Assembly (NCBI RefSeq): GCF_004210375.1
Contig: NC_134831.1
Span: forward strand, 47,402,035 to 47,466,034
Direction: 5' to 3'
Origin: Tachypleus tridentatus
Taxonomy: Eukaryota > Arthropoda > Merostomata > Xiphosura > Limulidae
DNA: 64,000 bases
The translations under genes were made by a program, and so were the position numbers. The notes under the pieces were generated by a model, which was not told the DNA's origin, searched no databases, and was given only the letters and a program-made list of their open reading frames with translations. Numbering within the stretch: the stretch's first letter is position 1; every line of letters starts with the position of its first letter. This document shows positions 34,420 through 46,239 of the stretch, one piece after another.

Positions 34420-35684
34420 ATTCGAGGTCAAGCACGTCAGTTTTAGGCAGTTACGGAGGGGTTATGTTAAGGTCAATGTCCAGCATGATGGACGTAGAAT
34501 TTCTAAGTAGAGAAACTTTCTATGATCATATTAACTCGAATCATTTTAAGGAATGCCCCTTATGTTCATTTATGGTGATTTATTCTATTTGACTAATAAC
34601 ATGCTGGAACAAATACATACTTTGGGTATTATTACATTGAGCTGTAGGTCAGTGCTTTATAAACTAAGACGTTTTCATAAACAGTACATTAGTATATCGT
34701 AAATTTTTATTAGCAAATGTTTCAGTATGTGTGATACTTGTTAAATCTGTTATTCTACTTAAATATGTTAACGATAAACCGTGAGCATTATATAAGAAAA
34801 TCAGAGAACACTAATTTGTAATTGTCAGTCACTATATTTGGTGATTCTTCTACGAAGTGGAAGATAATACATCGTATGTTACCTTATTATTGTTTCAAAA
34901 TATATGTGAAGAAAATATTTCAAATATAAAAGGTTTTCTGAGCCTACAAAGTGAAATCTTACATGTCTAGTTTGCAATGAATCATTTATTCGTTTATTTA
35001 TGTAATTGCATGATATTATTACAATGTGTCACAATAAATTCAGTGTTTGTTTTCAAATAATGTTACACAAGTGAAAATTATAAAATATAACTGAAATAGT
35101 AACATGGACACTGCATCTCAACAGGTATGTTTAATAAAGAATTAAAGATACTCATTAATCAATACAGGAACTATAAGAATAGTAAATTATACTTGAACGA
35201 TTTAACATTTAACTCAAGATGAATGGTAAGACTTTAAACAATGGACACTACCAGCAGCTAAGTTTATTCAACCTAAATAACATCAGGAGTTTTTACTGAA
35301 ATGTCTCAATCACATAATTCGTGTTTTGTATGGCGAGTCAAAAAATGTTTATATCCAGTTTACTACTTACTGTAATGTTAATACCATTTTTCAATTCTTA
35401 CTTTTTCAAATAAATCAGAATAGAGATGGCTAGGGAATTTTTAGTAACTTTATATTGTGATAAAGTTATGCATAACATAGTTGGACCTCAATAAATGTTT
35501 ATATAATACCTTCTGGTCTTAAATCACATAATTTCTTTAAATGATTTAACTTAATTTGTCTTCATACATTATTATAAGTTATTTCTATGCACGTTTTAAG
35601 GCGAGCAAACTCAAACCACGATATTAAGTGTGCAAACCTTTTCTGGGAAAATTATTTTTTTCTATCTAAATTCCTCGTCACGCT
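34420..35684. other. non-coding, no gene seen
   Basis: AT-rich with no recognised feature. Confidence 0.4.
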
Positions 35685-35850
35685 AAGCATACTCGCCTTT
35701 TCAGCCGTGGAGGCGTTATAAAGTGACAGCCAATCCCACTATTAGTTGGTAAAAGAGTAACCTAAGAGTTGGCTGTGGATAGTCTTAAACTGCCAGATTA
35801 GGGACGGCTAGCCTCAGATAGCCCTTGTTCAGCTTTACACAAATTCAAAA
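35685..35850 (+). repeat. tRNA-derived SINE, 5'-truncated with internal deletion
   Basis: The body is recognisable from 'tcacgctaagcatactcgcc', but the block between 'gagttggctgtgg' and 'agtcttaaactgc' has lost about 25 bases present in other copies. Confidence 0.75.
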
Positions 35851-36530
35851 ACGAATATAAACAAATATTTATAGTTTTTTTATATTCGATCTATTAAGAA
35901 ATTTCTGTAATACATTATAATAATTTTAATCTTTTTATTTTATTGTTATATGCCTTAAGTAGAAGAACATTTGGAATTAATTTCAATCTTTTACATTAAT
36001 TTGCAAAAAATTTCAAAATTTAATATTTTCCCAGTTTCGCAAGTGTATAAAGTATAATTTTTTATATCTCTTCTTTACCATATTCGCCATGATATACGTT
36101 TAGTAACGTATTTTAATTATAAATAAGAAATTAAGAAAGACAATATAGCATTATCGTGTTAAAGAACGTATACTAGACAGACAAACTTCATAGCCCTAGT
36201 ATATTGTTTTTGATACAATGAAATTGATTCAACTCTTGACTTTGAAAACAATATTACACAATTTAACAAATATATTATATATAATCCCAGTTCGATTGCG
36301 ACATCAAATCCTAGAAATTTCTAGGCAGGCTACTTAAAGGTGAATTTTTCAGAAAAAAAGAAAACTTTGCAGTCAAAAGAACTACTCATACTGATTAATT
36401 TTGCAGGTTCACATTTTTTATAAAAAATATATGCTAATAAATGAAACATAGAACTTGGTGCTGAAAGAGCCCTTTCCGAGCAGCAATCCGAACGTTTTAG
36501 TTTTTACGTTTGCCACTAGGAAAAGTACTG

Positions 36531-36550
36531 TGACGTAATAGTTGCCAAAC
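36531..36550 (+). repeat. left arm of a perfect 20-bp inverted repeat
   Basis: The sequence tgacgtaatagttgccaaac is exactly reverse-complemented at 37867-37886. It begins with TGACGTAA, a bZIP (CREB/ATF type) recognition sequence. Confidence 0.85.
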
Positions 36551-36561
36551 GTTGAATGTAA

Positions 36562-36808
36562 ATAAACATTACCAGTGCACACGGAGAAACAGAGGCGGAG
36601 TCTGTTTTGATTTTGTGTTCTGAACAGTGTCAAGTAGCGCCATATCAATTCGAACCTACTCTCAACGAACCTGGAACAGTTACTTTTGACACAGATCTGA
36701 AAAGTTCTAGTGATGAGGACAGTTCCACGAACGAGAGTAGCAGAACTGTGAGTGATACTGATAGCGCCCAGGCCGGTTGCAGTCGGTCATACCTCCATTG
36801 GAAGAATG
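36562..36808 (+). CDS. acidic Ser-rich exon-like ORF, possibly P2X7-like N-terminus
   Basis: The open frame runs from a stop at 36559-36561 to a GTAAGC splice-donor-like site at 36809. It encodes a peptide containing VAPYQFEP, then a Ser/Asp/Glu-rich stretch (SSSDEDSSTNESS) and a basic end. No ATG lies in the open part, so the real start is unknown. The PYQFEP motif followed by an acidic stretch recalls the N-termini of invertebrate 'P2X purinoceptor 7-like' proteins. The cysteine-rich domain expected next was not found downstream. It may be an orphan exon or a fragment carried by a mobile element. Confidence 0.3.
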
Positions 36809-37389
36809 GTAAGCCTAAGTCATGACAACAAATATGGTCTGTATTATTTTACGTGCAATTTTAAGCATCTCGAAACGTGTCTGGTGTTTATACATTATTG
36901 GTATCACAGACTGGGTTTTATTTGTTTATACTTTGCCGACTATGGTAACTAATACTCAGCCCTTCCACAATCATTGTACCGGATATTTATGACTCGTTAC
37001 AAAATGAATTCAATTATACGTCATAATTCTGTCTATAAAATCAAACTACATGTAACAGTCTGAATAGTTAATTTATCTTGAAATTTTAAATTTGAAAAAT
37101 GGAATTCTTCAAACTTTTCCATATTTAAAAATGATACAAAAACATCTACAGAATGATCTACCAGCTTTTACTCTTGGAATATACTCTGTTTGGGATAGAT
37201 TTGTCCACTGTCTAGAGTAGGAAATCAAGGTTTCACTGACTTTCAGGTGCCACAAATGCAAAACACGCTCATGAATGTGAAATATGTATGTCTAGTTACA
37301 TTCTTCAAAAATTGTACTTTTTAAATTATTATATTATACTAGTTATTGTTTATTGCTTTATACTGCACACATACCTTTAAGTTTGTTCT

Positions 37390-37755
37390 TTAAGTGATGG
37401 CAAAGGATGGCTTCAGAGGGGTGGAACATGTACGCTGCAGGCTGAGATCACTCCTCAGCTCTACACGAGGAAAGATGGTGGGGACGATCCTGTCTACTGC
37501 CATTGGCTTTTTCAGTCTCAACCTGCCTGGCTTGAAACCCACGGAATCCAAAGCAGTGAGATCCGACACAAAATATGAGCGTTCAAAGTGATCTTAACAA
37601 AGCTTTGCATGGTGTGACGGAGTACAATTCTTCCTATTGACCATCCGCACCCACTGTCCCAACTTTGCTGGTTCCTTCTCCTTGCACGGAAACGAAAAGA
37701 AGCTTTTGCCCGATGCCGAAGCGTTTTTACAAACATAAGCTACGCAGTAAACCAT
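37390..37755 (-). pseudogene. THAP-type zinc finger protein with one in-frame stop
   Basis: From ATG 37755 the frame encodes MVYCVAYVCKN, then KSFFSFP, LGQWVRMVNRK, HHAKLC, a stop, DHFERSYF and finally IVPTIFP. These are the THAP landmarks: the first Cys pair, the conserved Trp and Pro, the C-x2-H pair and the terminal AVPTIF-like box. The stop (TAA, 37594-37596) sits exactly where Ser is usual in the CSDHF motif. The frame closes at 37390-37392, giving about 120 codons with no further domain. THAP domains are zinc-dependent DNA-binding modules found in host regulators and in P-element-type transposases. A single nonsense change or sequence error could be responsible. Confidence 0.7.
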
Positions 37756-37866
37756 GTTATCATAAAAAATAGTCTCACAAAGTATGTAATTCGAAAAAAG
37801 CACCGATATATTTATATAAAACACCAGCACTGGAAGGAACACAATGGTCGGCGCGCAGCGAAGCGT

Positions 37867-37886
37867 GTTTGGCAACTATTACGTCA
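37867..37886 (-). repeat. right arm of the perfect 20-bp inverted repeat
   Basis: Reverse complement of 36531-36550. It lies 112 bases upstream of the THAP start codon on the minus strand, as the left arm lies just upstream of the acidic ORF on the plus strand. Confidence 0.85.
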
Positions 37887-37889
37887 TAG

Positions 37890-38305
37890 TTGTAAAACGT
37901 CAAATAAACAGCCGAACGACCAAGAGGAACTTGAGTTCGAGGACCCGCATATTTTGTTTCATTTTTTACTCAAAAACTAAAGTGTTTAAAAATATGGCAA
38001 CCATACTGGAATTATACCTAATTAAAGTACAGTTTCTAAGGCAATTATTAAATTTGTTGAAAATTCGTCTTTAATGACATCATTTACAATCTGTATCTCC
38101 CTCCTAGCCAAAACATAAATTACATTAGAAATCTATATTACAACAGTATGTATACGGATGGTCAATGCCAGATCTAATTATTATTTAAGTATGATTTCAT
38201 ATTTTGTGGGTTTCTGTTTAGATATTTTAACATCTTAATATTATGACAAAATACAGTCAGAACAAAACAGTAACATATCCTACCTCCAACAATATACCTT
38301 TACAT
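37890..38305. other. non-coding, no gene seen
   Basis: No recognised feature; the 76-codon frame at 37844-38074 covers the inverted repeat arm and has no motif. Confidence 0.35.
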
Positions 38306-38309
38306 AGCC

Positions 38310-38430
38310 TCTTGTAGTATGTCTGCGGATTTATACTACTAGAAACTAAGTTTAGATACCCATGGTGGGCAGAGCACAGATGCCCCTTTATGCAACTTTG
38401 AGCATAATAACAAAATAAACAAACAAACAA
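38310..38430 (+). repeat. tRNA-like short repeat (family C)
   Basis: It holds 'gtagtatgtctgcggattta', 'agatacccatggtgggca' and 'gagcacagatgcccctt', and ends in an 'aaacaaacaaacaa' tail. Confidence 0.65.
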
Positions 38431-38440
38431 GGAAATGTTT

Positions 38441-38692
38441 GGTCCAGCATAGGTCGGTAGTTGTGGCGCTCGACTGAAAGTCGCGGGTTCGAATTCCGGT
38501 CACACTAAACATGCTCACCCTTTCAGACATGGGGGCGTTATAATGTGATGGTTAATCCCACTGTTCGTCAGTAAAAGAGTAGCCCAAGAATTGGCAGTGG
38601 GTGGTGATGACTTGTTGCTAACACTTCTAAATTATGGACGGCTAGCGCAGATAGCTTTCGCACTGTTTTGCTCGAAATTCAAAACCAAACGC
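38441..38692 (+). repeat. tRNA-derived SINE
   Basis: Head 'tagttgtggcgctcgactga' with B box 'gcgggttcgaattccgg', conserved body and tail 'cgaaattcaaaaccaaac'. Confidence 0.85.
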
Positions 38693-38734
38693 CTTTACAA
38701 AGTTCAAAATCACAAGTTTTCGGCACTAACTGAA

Positions 38735-38856
38735 GTGTTTCCCGCTGGTAGAGCCATAAGTCTGCGGATTTACAAAGCTAAAATCAGCGTTCGACTCCCC
38801 TAGGTGCTCTCAGCAGATATCCCGATGTGGCTTTGGTGTAAGGAAAACACACACAA
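38735..38856 (+). repeat. tRNA-like short repeat (family B)
   Basis: It contains 'cccgctggtagagccataag', 'cagcgttcgactcccctag' and 'tctcagcagatatcccgatg', with an 'aaaacacacac' end. Three repeats of different types sit head to tail over 38310-38856. Confidence 0.7.
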
Positions 38857-39075
38857 AATAACAGAAGTTCTCATAACTTAGAAGTAAGGCAGATTATTAG
38901 CAACACTGGCCTCCAAATATAAGGCTACTTTAATGAAACAGCGGAACTGACAGTCTTTTACAATGCCCCTGTAGCGACAATAGGCAAAAGGGACATACAA
39001 AGTATAGAACCCTTAGGGCACTAAAGCTGATACAATGTGGTTTTAAACCGTTTGCATCACATTGTATTTGTTTAA

Positions 39076-39206
39076 CACTCCTACGAAAAGTGGGGCCTAA
39101 TAGGCCCCAGAGCAACTTGAAAGGTTATTAATATTAGGCTAATAATTTTGTATTTAAATGAAATTGCCATTTAAATCCATTAATGAATGGATTAACGAGA
39201 TTCCCA

Positions 39207-39241
<35 letters not shown>

Positions 39242-39292
39242 GGGGAACGGGCTTGAAGAAATCAGGACTAGAAACGTCTTTTCGTAGGAGTG
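39076..39292. mobile_element. piggyBac-type MITE, intact, 217 bp
   Basis: The ends cactcctacgaaaag and cttttcgtaggagtg are perfect 15-bp inverted repeats, flanked by TTAA at 39072-39075 and 39293-39296. The interior matches the split copy at 9163-10916 and is non-coding. The TTAA target and short TIRs point to mobilisation by a piggyBac-type transposase from elsewhere in the genome. Confidence 0.92.
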
Positions 39293-39654
39293 TTAAGTGA
39301 TTAATTTCATATACATAACTATACATGTAAGGAAGTATACTTCTGGAGAAACTCTCCCAAACGCATGGTTCACAATGGAACTCAATATAAATATAGACAC
39401 ACATACAGGATATGGGTAAATTAATGTGCACAAGAAAATCATTAATAAAAGATGAAAGATCGTTTTGGAGTAAGATAGTCATATGTATTGTACTGTATAC
39501 GAGATCTTTAATAGTCTCGGATGTAGTGTAAAACATCTATAACTCACTCAGATAAGCCAAACGTGCTCTAGAAACGAAAGAAGCGTTCACTTATTAGAAC
39601 ATTGCAAATAAGCAGAAAACAACCTTTGTAAACTCCACAGTTACATTATATTAC

Positions 39655-40050
39655 GTAGTATAATTTATTTCGGGGAAGTCTCCGATTTATTACGTTACGT
39701 ATGTAAACTTATTACTATTTCAAACAACTGGAAACTTTAAGTTAGAAGATAATTAGCTGTAAATATGTATTACATTTACGGTATTTGCCAACAAGATTGA
39801 TATACAAAATTTTCTTTTTTTTTAAGCAATCTTAATATACAAAAATACAATTTATAATAATGGTTACTTCAGGTAGTTATTAAAAATATTTTTACAAACT
39901 ACACTGAGTCTTCAACCCGGTCTTGAACGGAATATTTTATCGACGATCCAGGTCCACGACAGGCAAATTAATTATAAGTTGATACTGCCACACCTCGCTT
40001 AAGCTTGCTAGCTTGAATGTAGTCAAGACATTTCTTGCGTATAAGCCAAA
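39655..40050 (+). repeat. old dispersed repeat, copy 1
   Basis: It shares ordered blocks with 45785-46200 in the same orientation, including 'aagtctccgatttattacgt', 'atttgccaacaagattga', 'acaatttataataatggtta' and 'actgagtcttcaacccggtc'. The type of element is unknown. Confidence 0.65.
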
Positions 40051-40499
40051 CGGCTTATAACAAGAACTTACACTTAACATACACAGCTGAATACTGTACT
40101 ACAGGAAAACATAGAAGAACAAAGAAATGAAAAATCATCCTTACAACCATATTTAAAGTACTAATTATTTGTTAAATATGGCGATCCGTGTCTTCTAGTG
40201 CACCATTTTAACAAATAATTAGAAAGCCCTAAAGATATGAAAATTTGGGCATCGATTAATTCTGGTAACATAAAGGTTACATTCTGCCCATATGTAAAAA
40301 TATATGAAAATGATATTTGTTAAAAAAAACTAAGTATAAAGATTCATCAGTTTGTAGAAGCTATATAAATGTTAAATTACAGAATACATCAAATTTAAGG
40401 TTTCATAGGAGCTACTATAATTGTTTCCAGTAATATTACTGTCAAACTTAATACGATAATTGATATTGATATGATACTGAAAGAAGTAGTCCTGTTATA

Positions 40500-40632
40500 C
40501 TTAGTGTATGCCCCACTCAACAGTCAGCAGCAAGTTTGAAAGACTGTTTTGCTAAAAATGAGTTTCGATACCCATAATGGGCACATCACAGATAGCTCAT
40601 TGTTTAGTTTTGTGTTTAACTACAAACAAACT
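40500..40632 (+). repeat. tRNA-like short repeat (family C), diverged
   Basis: It contains 'gagtttcgatacccataatg', 'ggcacatcacagatagctca' and a 'gtgtttaactacaaacaaac' tail. Confidence 0.6.
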
Positions 40633-40639
40633 TAATTCA

Positions 40640-41810
40640 TGGGTTGATACTGACATGTAAGAATATGGGAAGGGTAACGAGCTAATGGTATATTTAGCCA
40701 TTATATCTTGTAGCTGCAATTGCACTAAGTTAAATCAATTACGTTTGAAATCAAATAGTAAAATGTCGAGGTTAAGATTTTATATAAATTTATATGCAAA
40801 ACGTCAAATTTAAAGGTTCGTCTCTTTATACGACAATGTAGGCCTTGTAAAATAATGTTGCATATAAGAACATAGCACATACGGATGCAACAGAAATGTT
40901 ATTGAATATAAAGTGTCAGAAATGTGTAATTTTCGTGTTGTAATTGCCAAAACAGTACTCTGCTCAAAAGTAAACTCCCTGTAACAGAAGAGTACCTTGA
41001 ATAAACCAAGGTTTGTAAGAGAAAAAAAAACAGACTTTTGTTTTGACACAACAAAAATGTAAAAATTTATATTATGACTTACAGCGGAGTAGTTTTGGTA
41101 ACACTTATCATCATCAGGACTAGCACCTACAGTTAGTTATCTTCATCAGATTTCATAACTAATAGTATTAATGAACATTTTACCATTAATTGTGCTAAAA
41201 ATTGTTGGTTTTTGTTCCACTGTGGCTTCAAAGAAATGATAAAAACAAAAATTATATGAAAAACCAAATTATTAGTCTTAGGAGAATACGAAGAAATGAC
41301 CCTTACTAGATCTCCTAAACCTTTACCTGTTGAGAAAGCAACCTGATCTGTATGTCGACAATCTCCCCGTCTTCATAGTTTTTTTAAGCCACGTGTTTAT
41401 CTAACACTTTCTTCTGACGTAACTGAAGGAACGCACTGACATACTTAAGCTTTGATCGAAGTAATTAACAAATGAAGAAATGAACAAATAAGGGAGGGGT
41501 TTTAAAACTTAGAAATGAGTATGAACTACTAGGGTACACAGAAATGGCATACTGCAACACCACTATCACGTCATCAAGGCTGTGAATTCAAACCAGTAAT
41601 TCAAATTTGTATTCGAATGCTTGTACACGAGAAGCAGACAAAGACAACACTAGCGGAAATAGCCAGGCATAGATGGCTCACTAGCGCCCCCGAAACACAA
41701 GTAATCGATGAAGTTTGGCCGATTGTACAGCAAGCCGCCTGTCATCTTCAATAGCGTACAAAAGGTTCACAATAGGAAGAAAATAAATGATACCATTACA
41801 TTAGTAGATA
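40640..41810. other. non-coding, no gene seen
   Basis: AT-rich sequence; the 79-codon minus frame at 40810-41049 has no motif. Confidence 0.4.
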
Positions 41811-41814
41811 TAAA

Positions 41815-42035
41815 ACTTAGAATTGTAAGTTGTCAGAAAAATAGATAAAATAAAGTTTATAGATTGAAACAAAACTTATAAGTTGTTCGGAAGAAGAAAT
41901 AAAATACCATTTTTTCAAAAAACTAAAACTAATATATTGTCCGAAAGAAGAATTGGATCAAGATTTATGGACTAAAACAAAAACTTATATGGTGTTCGGA
42001 AGACTATGAGAACTAAAGTTTACAGACTAAAACAG
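41815..42035. repeat. short tandem repeat, about 60-bp units
   Basis: Three to four diverged units of the type 'aaagtttatagattgaaaca' plus 'aacttataagttgttcggaa' and 'gaagaa'. Confidence 0.6.
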
Positions 42036-42067
<32 letters not shown>

Positions 42068-42068
42068 T
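42036..42068. repeat. (TA)n microsatellite
   Basis: An uninterrupted run of ta dinucleotides following 'aaaacagatacata'. Confidence 0.9.
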
Positions 42069-42594
42069 TCACATACACACACCTTGAAATTAACATTATT
42101 TGCAAATGAACTCATATTATCATTTCCGAACCAAAATAATTTTGGATTGACCGAGTAACTGACAGATGTGTTAACTTAGATTGCCGTGCAATAGCGTCGG
42201 GACAAGATAATATTTTATCACTCTTTAGATGTTATGTGAGTAATTCTTCCATGTCATTAAATAATGTTTTAATTTCAACACTATAATAATGCTTTACTGA
42301 TCCCAAATGGGTGAGAATACTTATTTTTTAGAATTCCCATATACCTGTACCAAAGGCATGTCATAAGGGTTCTGCTTGGCTGAACATAATGATCACATTT
42401 AGGTCTAAAATAACTGTCGTGGTGTCACATGTAGTGTCTTAACTATATAAAACGAAGCTAGCAAGGAACTAGAATATGGTTTTGCTATATGCTAGAATAA
42501 ATAAATTTAATAACACTCCAAAAATAAACCTTGTTAAAAACAGTATTTAACATTATATGTTAAGTTTTGTTGTCATTTCACTACTTAAAAAACG

Positions 42595-43672
42595 TAGAAA
42601 ATTGTCAGTAGAGAAGAGAGTTCACCTAGAAACTTTACGTGATGCTGGTTGGACTCTCTAACAAATTGCTGTAGACTAGAAATGCTTATAAAACACTGCT
42701 AAGTAAATTCTAGATCATGCAACCAAGACAGATAAATATGAAAATAGGGAAGAAAGAGGCAAAACACCTAAACTAATTGATACTGATGCTATATATTTTT
42801 GTTTATCCAGCCTTAGGGACAGAAAGAAGACTGCCACTGATCTCAAGCATGCAATAAATGACAGTGTACCAAATGACAAAAAGTGTCAAGAAGACTCAAT
42901 AAAAATGGAATATTTGGTCGTGTAGAAGTTAAAACACCTTTACTTCTATCTCCAAATATTGTCGAGAGACTGAAATCTGCTAAAAAGTACGAAAACTGGA
43001 TTGTTGATGATGTACAGACGAGTCTAAGTTTTATAACATATTTGGTTCAAAGTGTAGGTTGTACGTCTGGCAGAAGAAATGTGAAAGATAGGAGCTACCA
43101 TGGAGCATGGGGGAGGCAGTGTGAAGGTTTGGGGGTGTTTTTCTGCTGATGTGAAAAGATATGGAACAATAGACCAGCGCAGGTACCATTTGATAATAAT
43201 TCATCATGGTAAATCCTTTGATAAAGAATTTTACTACCATGAAGATAATGACCCCAAACATACATCCAACCTATGCAAAAATTACTTAGCTAAATATGAA
43301 GCTGTTGGATTCATTCAAATGGTGTAATGGCTCCCACAGAGCCCAGATCTTAACCCAATGGAGCAGGTCTGAGACTCGATAGGTCAAAAACTTGACAAAT
43401 CATAACTTACTTCCAAAGAAATTTATGGGTGATTGTTAGAGACATTAAATGTGTTGCAACAATGCCTAAAAGACGTTTTGCAGTTATTAAAGCAAAAGAT
43501 GACAAACAAAATATTAAGTATTTGCTGAACGTAAGCACTTTCACCGACTTTCTGTTGTACTAGATAGGAAGATTAGTAAATTTTTAATGTTTCACATTGA
43601 GTTATCTTTATTGTTTTTTAAAAGTATCCTAAAATCAAATTTTCGATTTTGTCCTAACACTTTTGCACAATA
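42595..43672 (+). pseudogene. Tc1-like DD34E transposase remnant
   Basis: Broken plus-strand frames give, in order, an N-terminal helix-turn-helix region (EKRVHLETLRDAGWTL), then MEHGGGSVKVWGCFSADVKR, then HEDNDPKHTSNLCKNYL (second catalytic Asp), then WLPQSPDLNPMEQV (third acidic residue). About ten stops or shifts interrupt it. The first catalytic Asp block is too decayed to place. The right terminal repeat 'tcctaacacttttgcacaat' is seen at 43653-43672; I could not find its partner at the left, so that end is probably deleted. Confidence 0.8.
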
Positions 43673-43679
43673 CTCTAAA

Positions 43680-45780
43680 TGAATAACGTTCTTTTACTTC
43701 ATTTACGCTTTCCTATAAAGCGTATTTTATGACACCGATTAAATCAAAGCGACATAAGTTTAATAAACCCTGTTACATCAGTTTTAGTTGTTTAAAACAA
43801 ATTTGATTTTCAATATCTGTCTTTATTCTGATATCTCTCTTCAAGTTTCACAGTGCAATATCTCTTCACTTACACGATACCATACGGTGATATCTCTATT
43901 ATCCTACTGAAAACAAACAACAGGATTTGCACTTACTTTTTTCACATCATAATACAGAGTCATCTGTATTTTCCTTCATTTCGTCATAAATTGAGCCCTA
44001 ATTCCATCTTATTTACTTTCACTACGTCTAGAGCTAATCTCTACTCACTTCTTTTATACCAAGAATACTATCTCTTTTTACTTTTTACACACTGTAGTAT
44101 TAATGGGGTACAGTCAATCAAAAGACAAAAAAAAAAAAAACATTAAGCCTTAAGGAATAGATTTTATTTTTAATTTAACCTTTGAAATTGTGTGTAGACA
44201 CGAGCTTTCATATTATTCCAAGACCTAAATTATTTTATGTTATTTTATTGGTATTGAAAAGTACTTAAAAGCTCCAAGTATATATAAATTACTGTTATAA
44301 GATACCTAACTGCAGTTCTTTGATTTGCCAGCCCAAGCTGTGCTGATAAGCCTTCAATAGGTGAAATGCAGTCCATAGCAGAGGGCTCAACCAATCATAC
44401 TCATAACTGAAAACAAGTTATTTCTACTGCAGTAATGTGGACTTCTATAAGCTTAAAATCACTCAACTTACGTATTCACCATGTCACCTAAACATCTGTT
44501 TCTAAAGTATGCTTAGAAGTGGCACTCTACACGGTCGACTCAATAAAGCATGGAAATGAAACTGCAGGTAAGAGTACACATTTCCAGAAACCTTACAGAG
44601 CTGGCTATATATAAAAGTATCCCCCATATTTTTTCCTAGCTTCAGGGATAGCGTTCAGCTGTTAATTTCTTCCTTAACCATTGAATAGTAATGTTCATTT
44701 TCCGGGTCTACTCCATTTCATTTACATCTACGTTTTTGCAACAAGAAACGAAAGATAGAGCATTAGATATTTTTTATGAATATTTACCAAACATGTGGAC
44801 ATAAGATCAATGTATAAAGACAAAGAGCTTGGATAGTAGGAGGTTTAAACACAACGGAAGAACAGATGCAATTGTGTAAGTTTTCATTGCCAATATTTGA
44901 ATTAGTTCATTTGTTCATCATAGTTTATTGCCATCTATAAGTATAAAGTGCCAACACTACCAACCCAAAATAAAACTAAATAATTCAACACATTATAAAT
45001 AGTCAAGAAAAAAAACAGTAAATAAATACTGTTACAATGTGTATGTTTCTAGTGAAAATTACAACAAGCATGCAGCATAATTCTGAAAAACATGACCATT
45101 ATCATCTAATATTTTCTTCCCCTCTCTGTTTTAATCTTTCCAGGATACAGAACAGACCCTGTAATAGAGCTTTAGCTTTTGAAGCTAGTGAGCCGGTTTC
45201 GAATCATTGTGATAACACTAAAAATATCTGTACTTTAAGCGATTGATAGATGGTGGGTTGTTGGGTGCTGATGGCTGGCTACCTTCCCTGTGGCGAGTAG
45301 ATGAAATTCAGAGATTGCGGCGAAATGCCTTGGTAGTTGTACCACATATACAGTATAAGGAATTATCTATTTTCACCTCAAGATTACGAACAGATTTCAT
45401 AACGTATAACTACGTTTTATCAACTCAACTATCACTGTCTATACGAATCTAACGTTTCCATATGCATATTTGCTCCATAACATCATTACTGATATTTCTT
45501 ATTTAAAGTCAAAACTAGAAGTTTTATACGATACACCATCCAAACGATAGTTATATTTATGTTCAGCTAATATTTCCTGCAATGTTTGGTGACTTAGGTG
45601 TTCTAGCTGTCATTAATTATTAACAGCTTGGCAACCACTACTATTCAAGATTATATCACTCCGCACTCTTCATAAAAATTTGATGAAACAAAAGGATATG
45701 TACATTGTTTTCAAGTGATGAAGAATTTCTACGCTGCTAGTCCTGTTGTACCTCTGAAACTCTGTAATCTATAACCTTAT
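43680..45780. other. non-coding, no gene seen
   Basis: Includes a poly(A) run near 44128 and, at about 45190-45310, a stretch loosely like a decayed SINE body ('gatggctggctaccttccct'). No coding signal. Confidence 0.35.
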
Positions 45781-45784
45781 CTTA

Positions 45785-46230
45785 TAATTTTCTTATTATC
45801 TTATAATTTATCTCGGACGAGTCTCCTATTTATGTTACATACGTTATATATTATGATTTCAAACAGCCGGAAGTTTTAATTCGAATTTAGAAGTTAATTA
45901 AATGTCGATATGTATTAAATTTATGGCATTTGCCAACAAAATCACACTTTTCTTTCTTGTTACAAATGTATTTTAATATACATACAGTAATACAATTTAT
46001 AATAACGGTTATTACAAATAATGTTTTATATACAAGAGTTTAAGAAACGTATAAACAATACTGAGTCATATCTGGTCGGGAACTGAATCTTTTGCGACTT
46101 TCACTGAGAGCGAATTAATTTTATGTTGTTACACAGGTACACTTTTCTTGACGGCTTCAAGCACACGTAAGTTTTTCACTGACAACAACACGCATTGTCC
46201 TTGTAGAAATACTAACGTCCTAAGTTAATT
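45785..46230 (+). repeat. old dispersed repeat, copy 2
   Basis: It shares ordered blocks with 39655-40050: 'gagtctcctatttatgttac', 'gcatttgccaacaaaatcac', 'acaatttataataacggtta' and 'actgagtcatatctggtcgg'. Both copies are heavily diverged. Confidence 0.65.
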
Positions 46231-46239
46231 CACTGAAGT

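Noticed and set aside
36311..36324. Palindrome ctagaaatttctag
   Set aside because: Short AT-rich palindromes are expected by chance in DNA of this composition.
39213..39536. 107-codon minus-strand ORF
   Set aside because: It begins outside and ends inside the non-coding MITE at 39076-39292 and has no motif.
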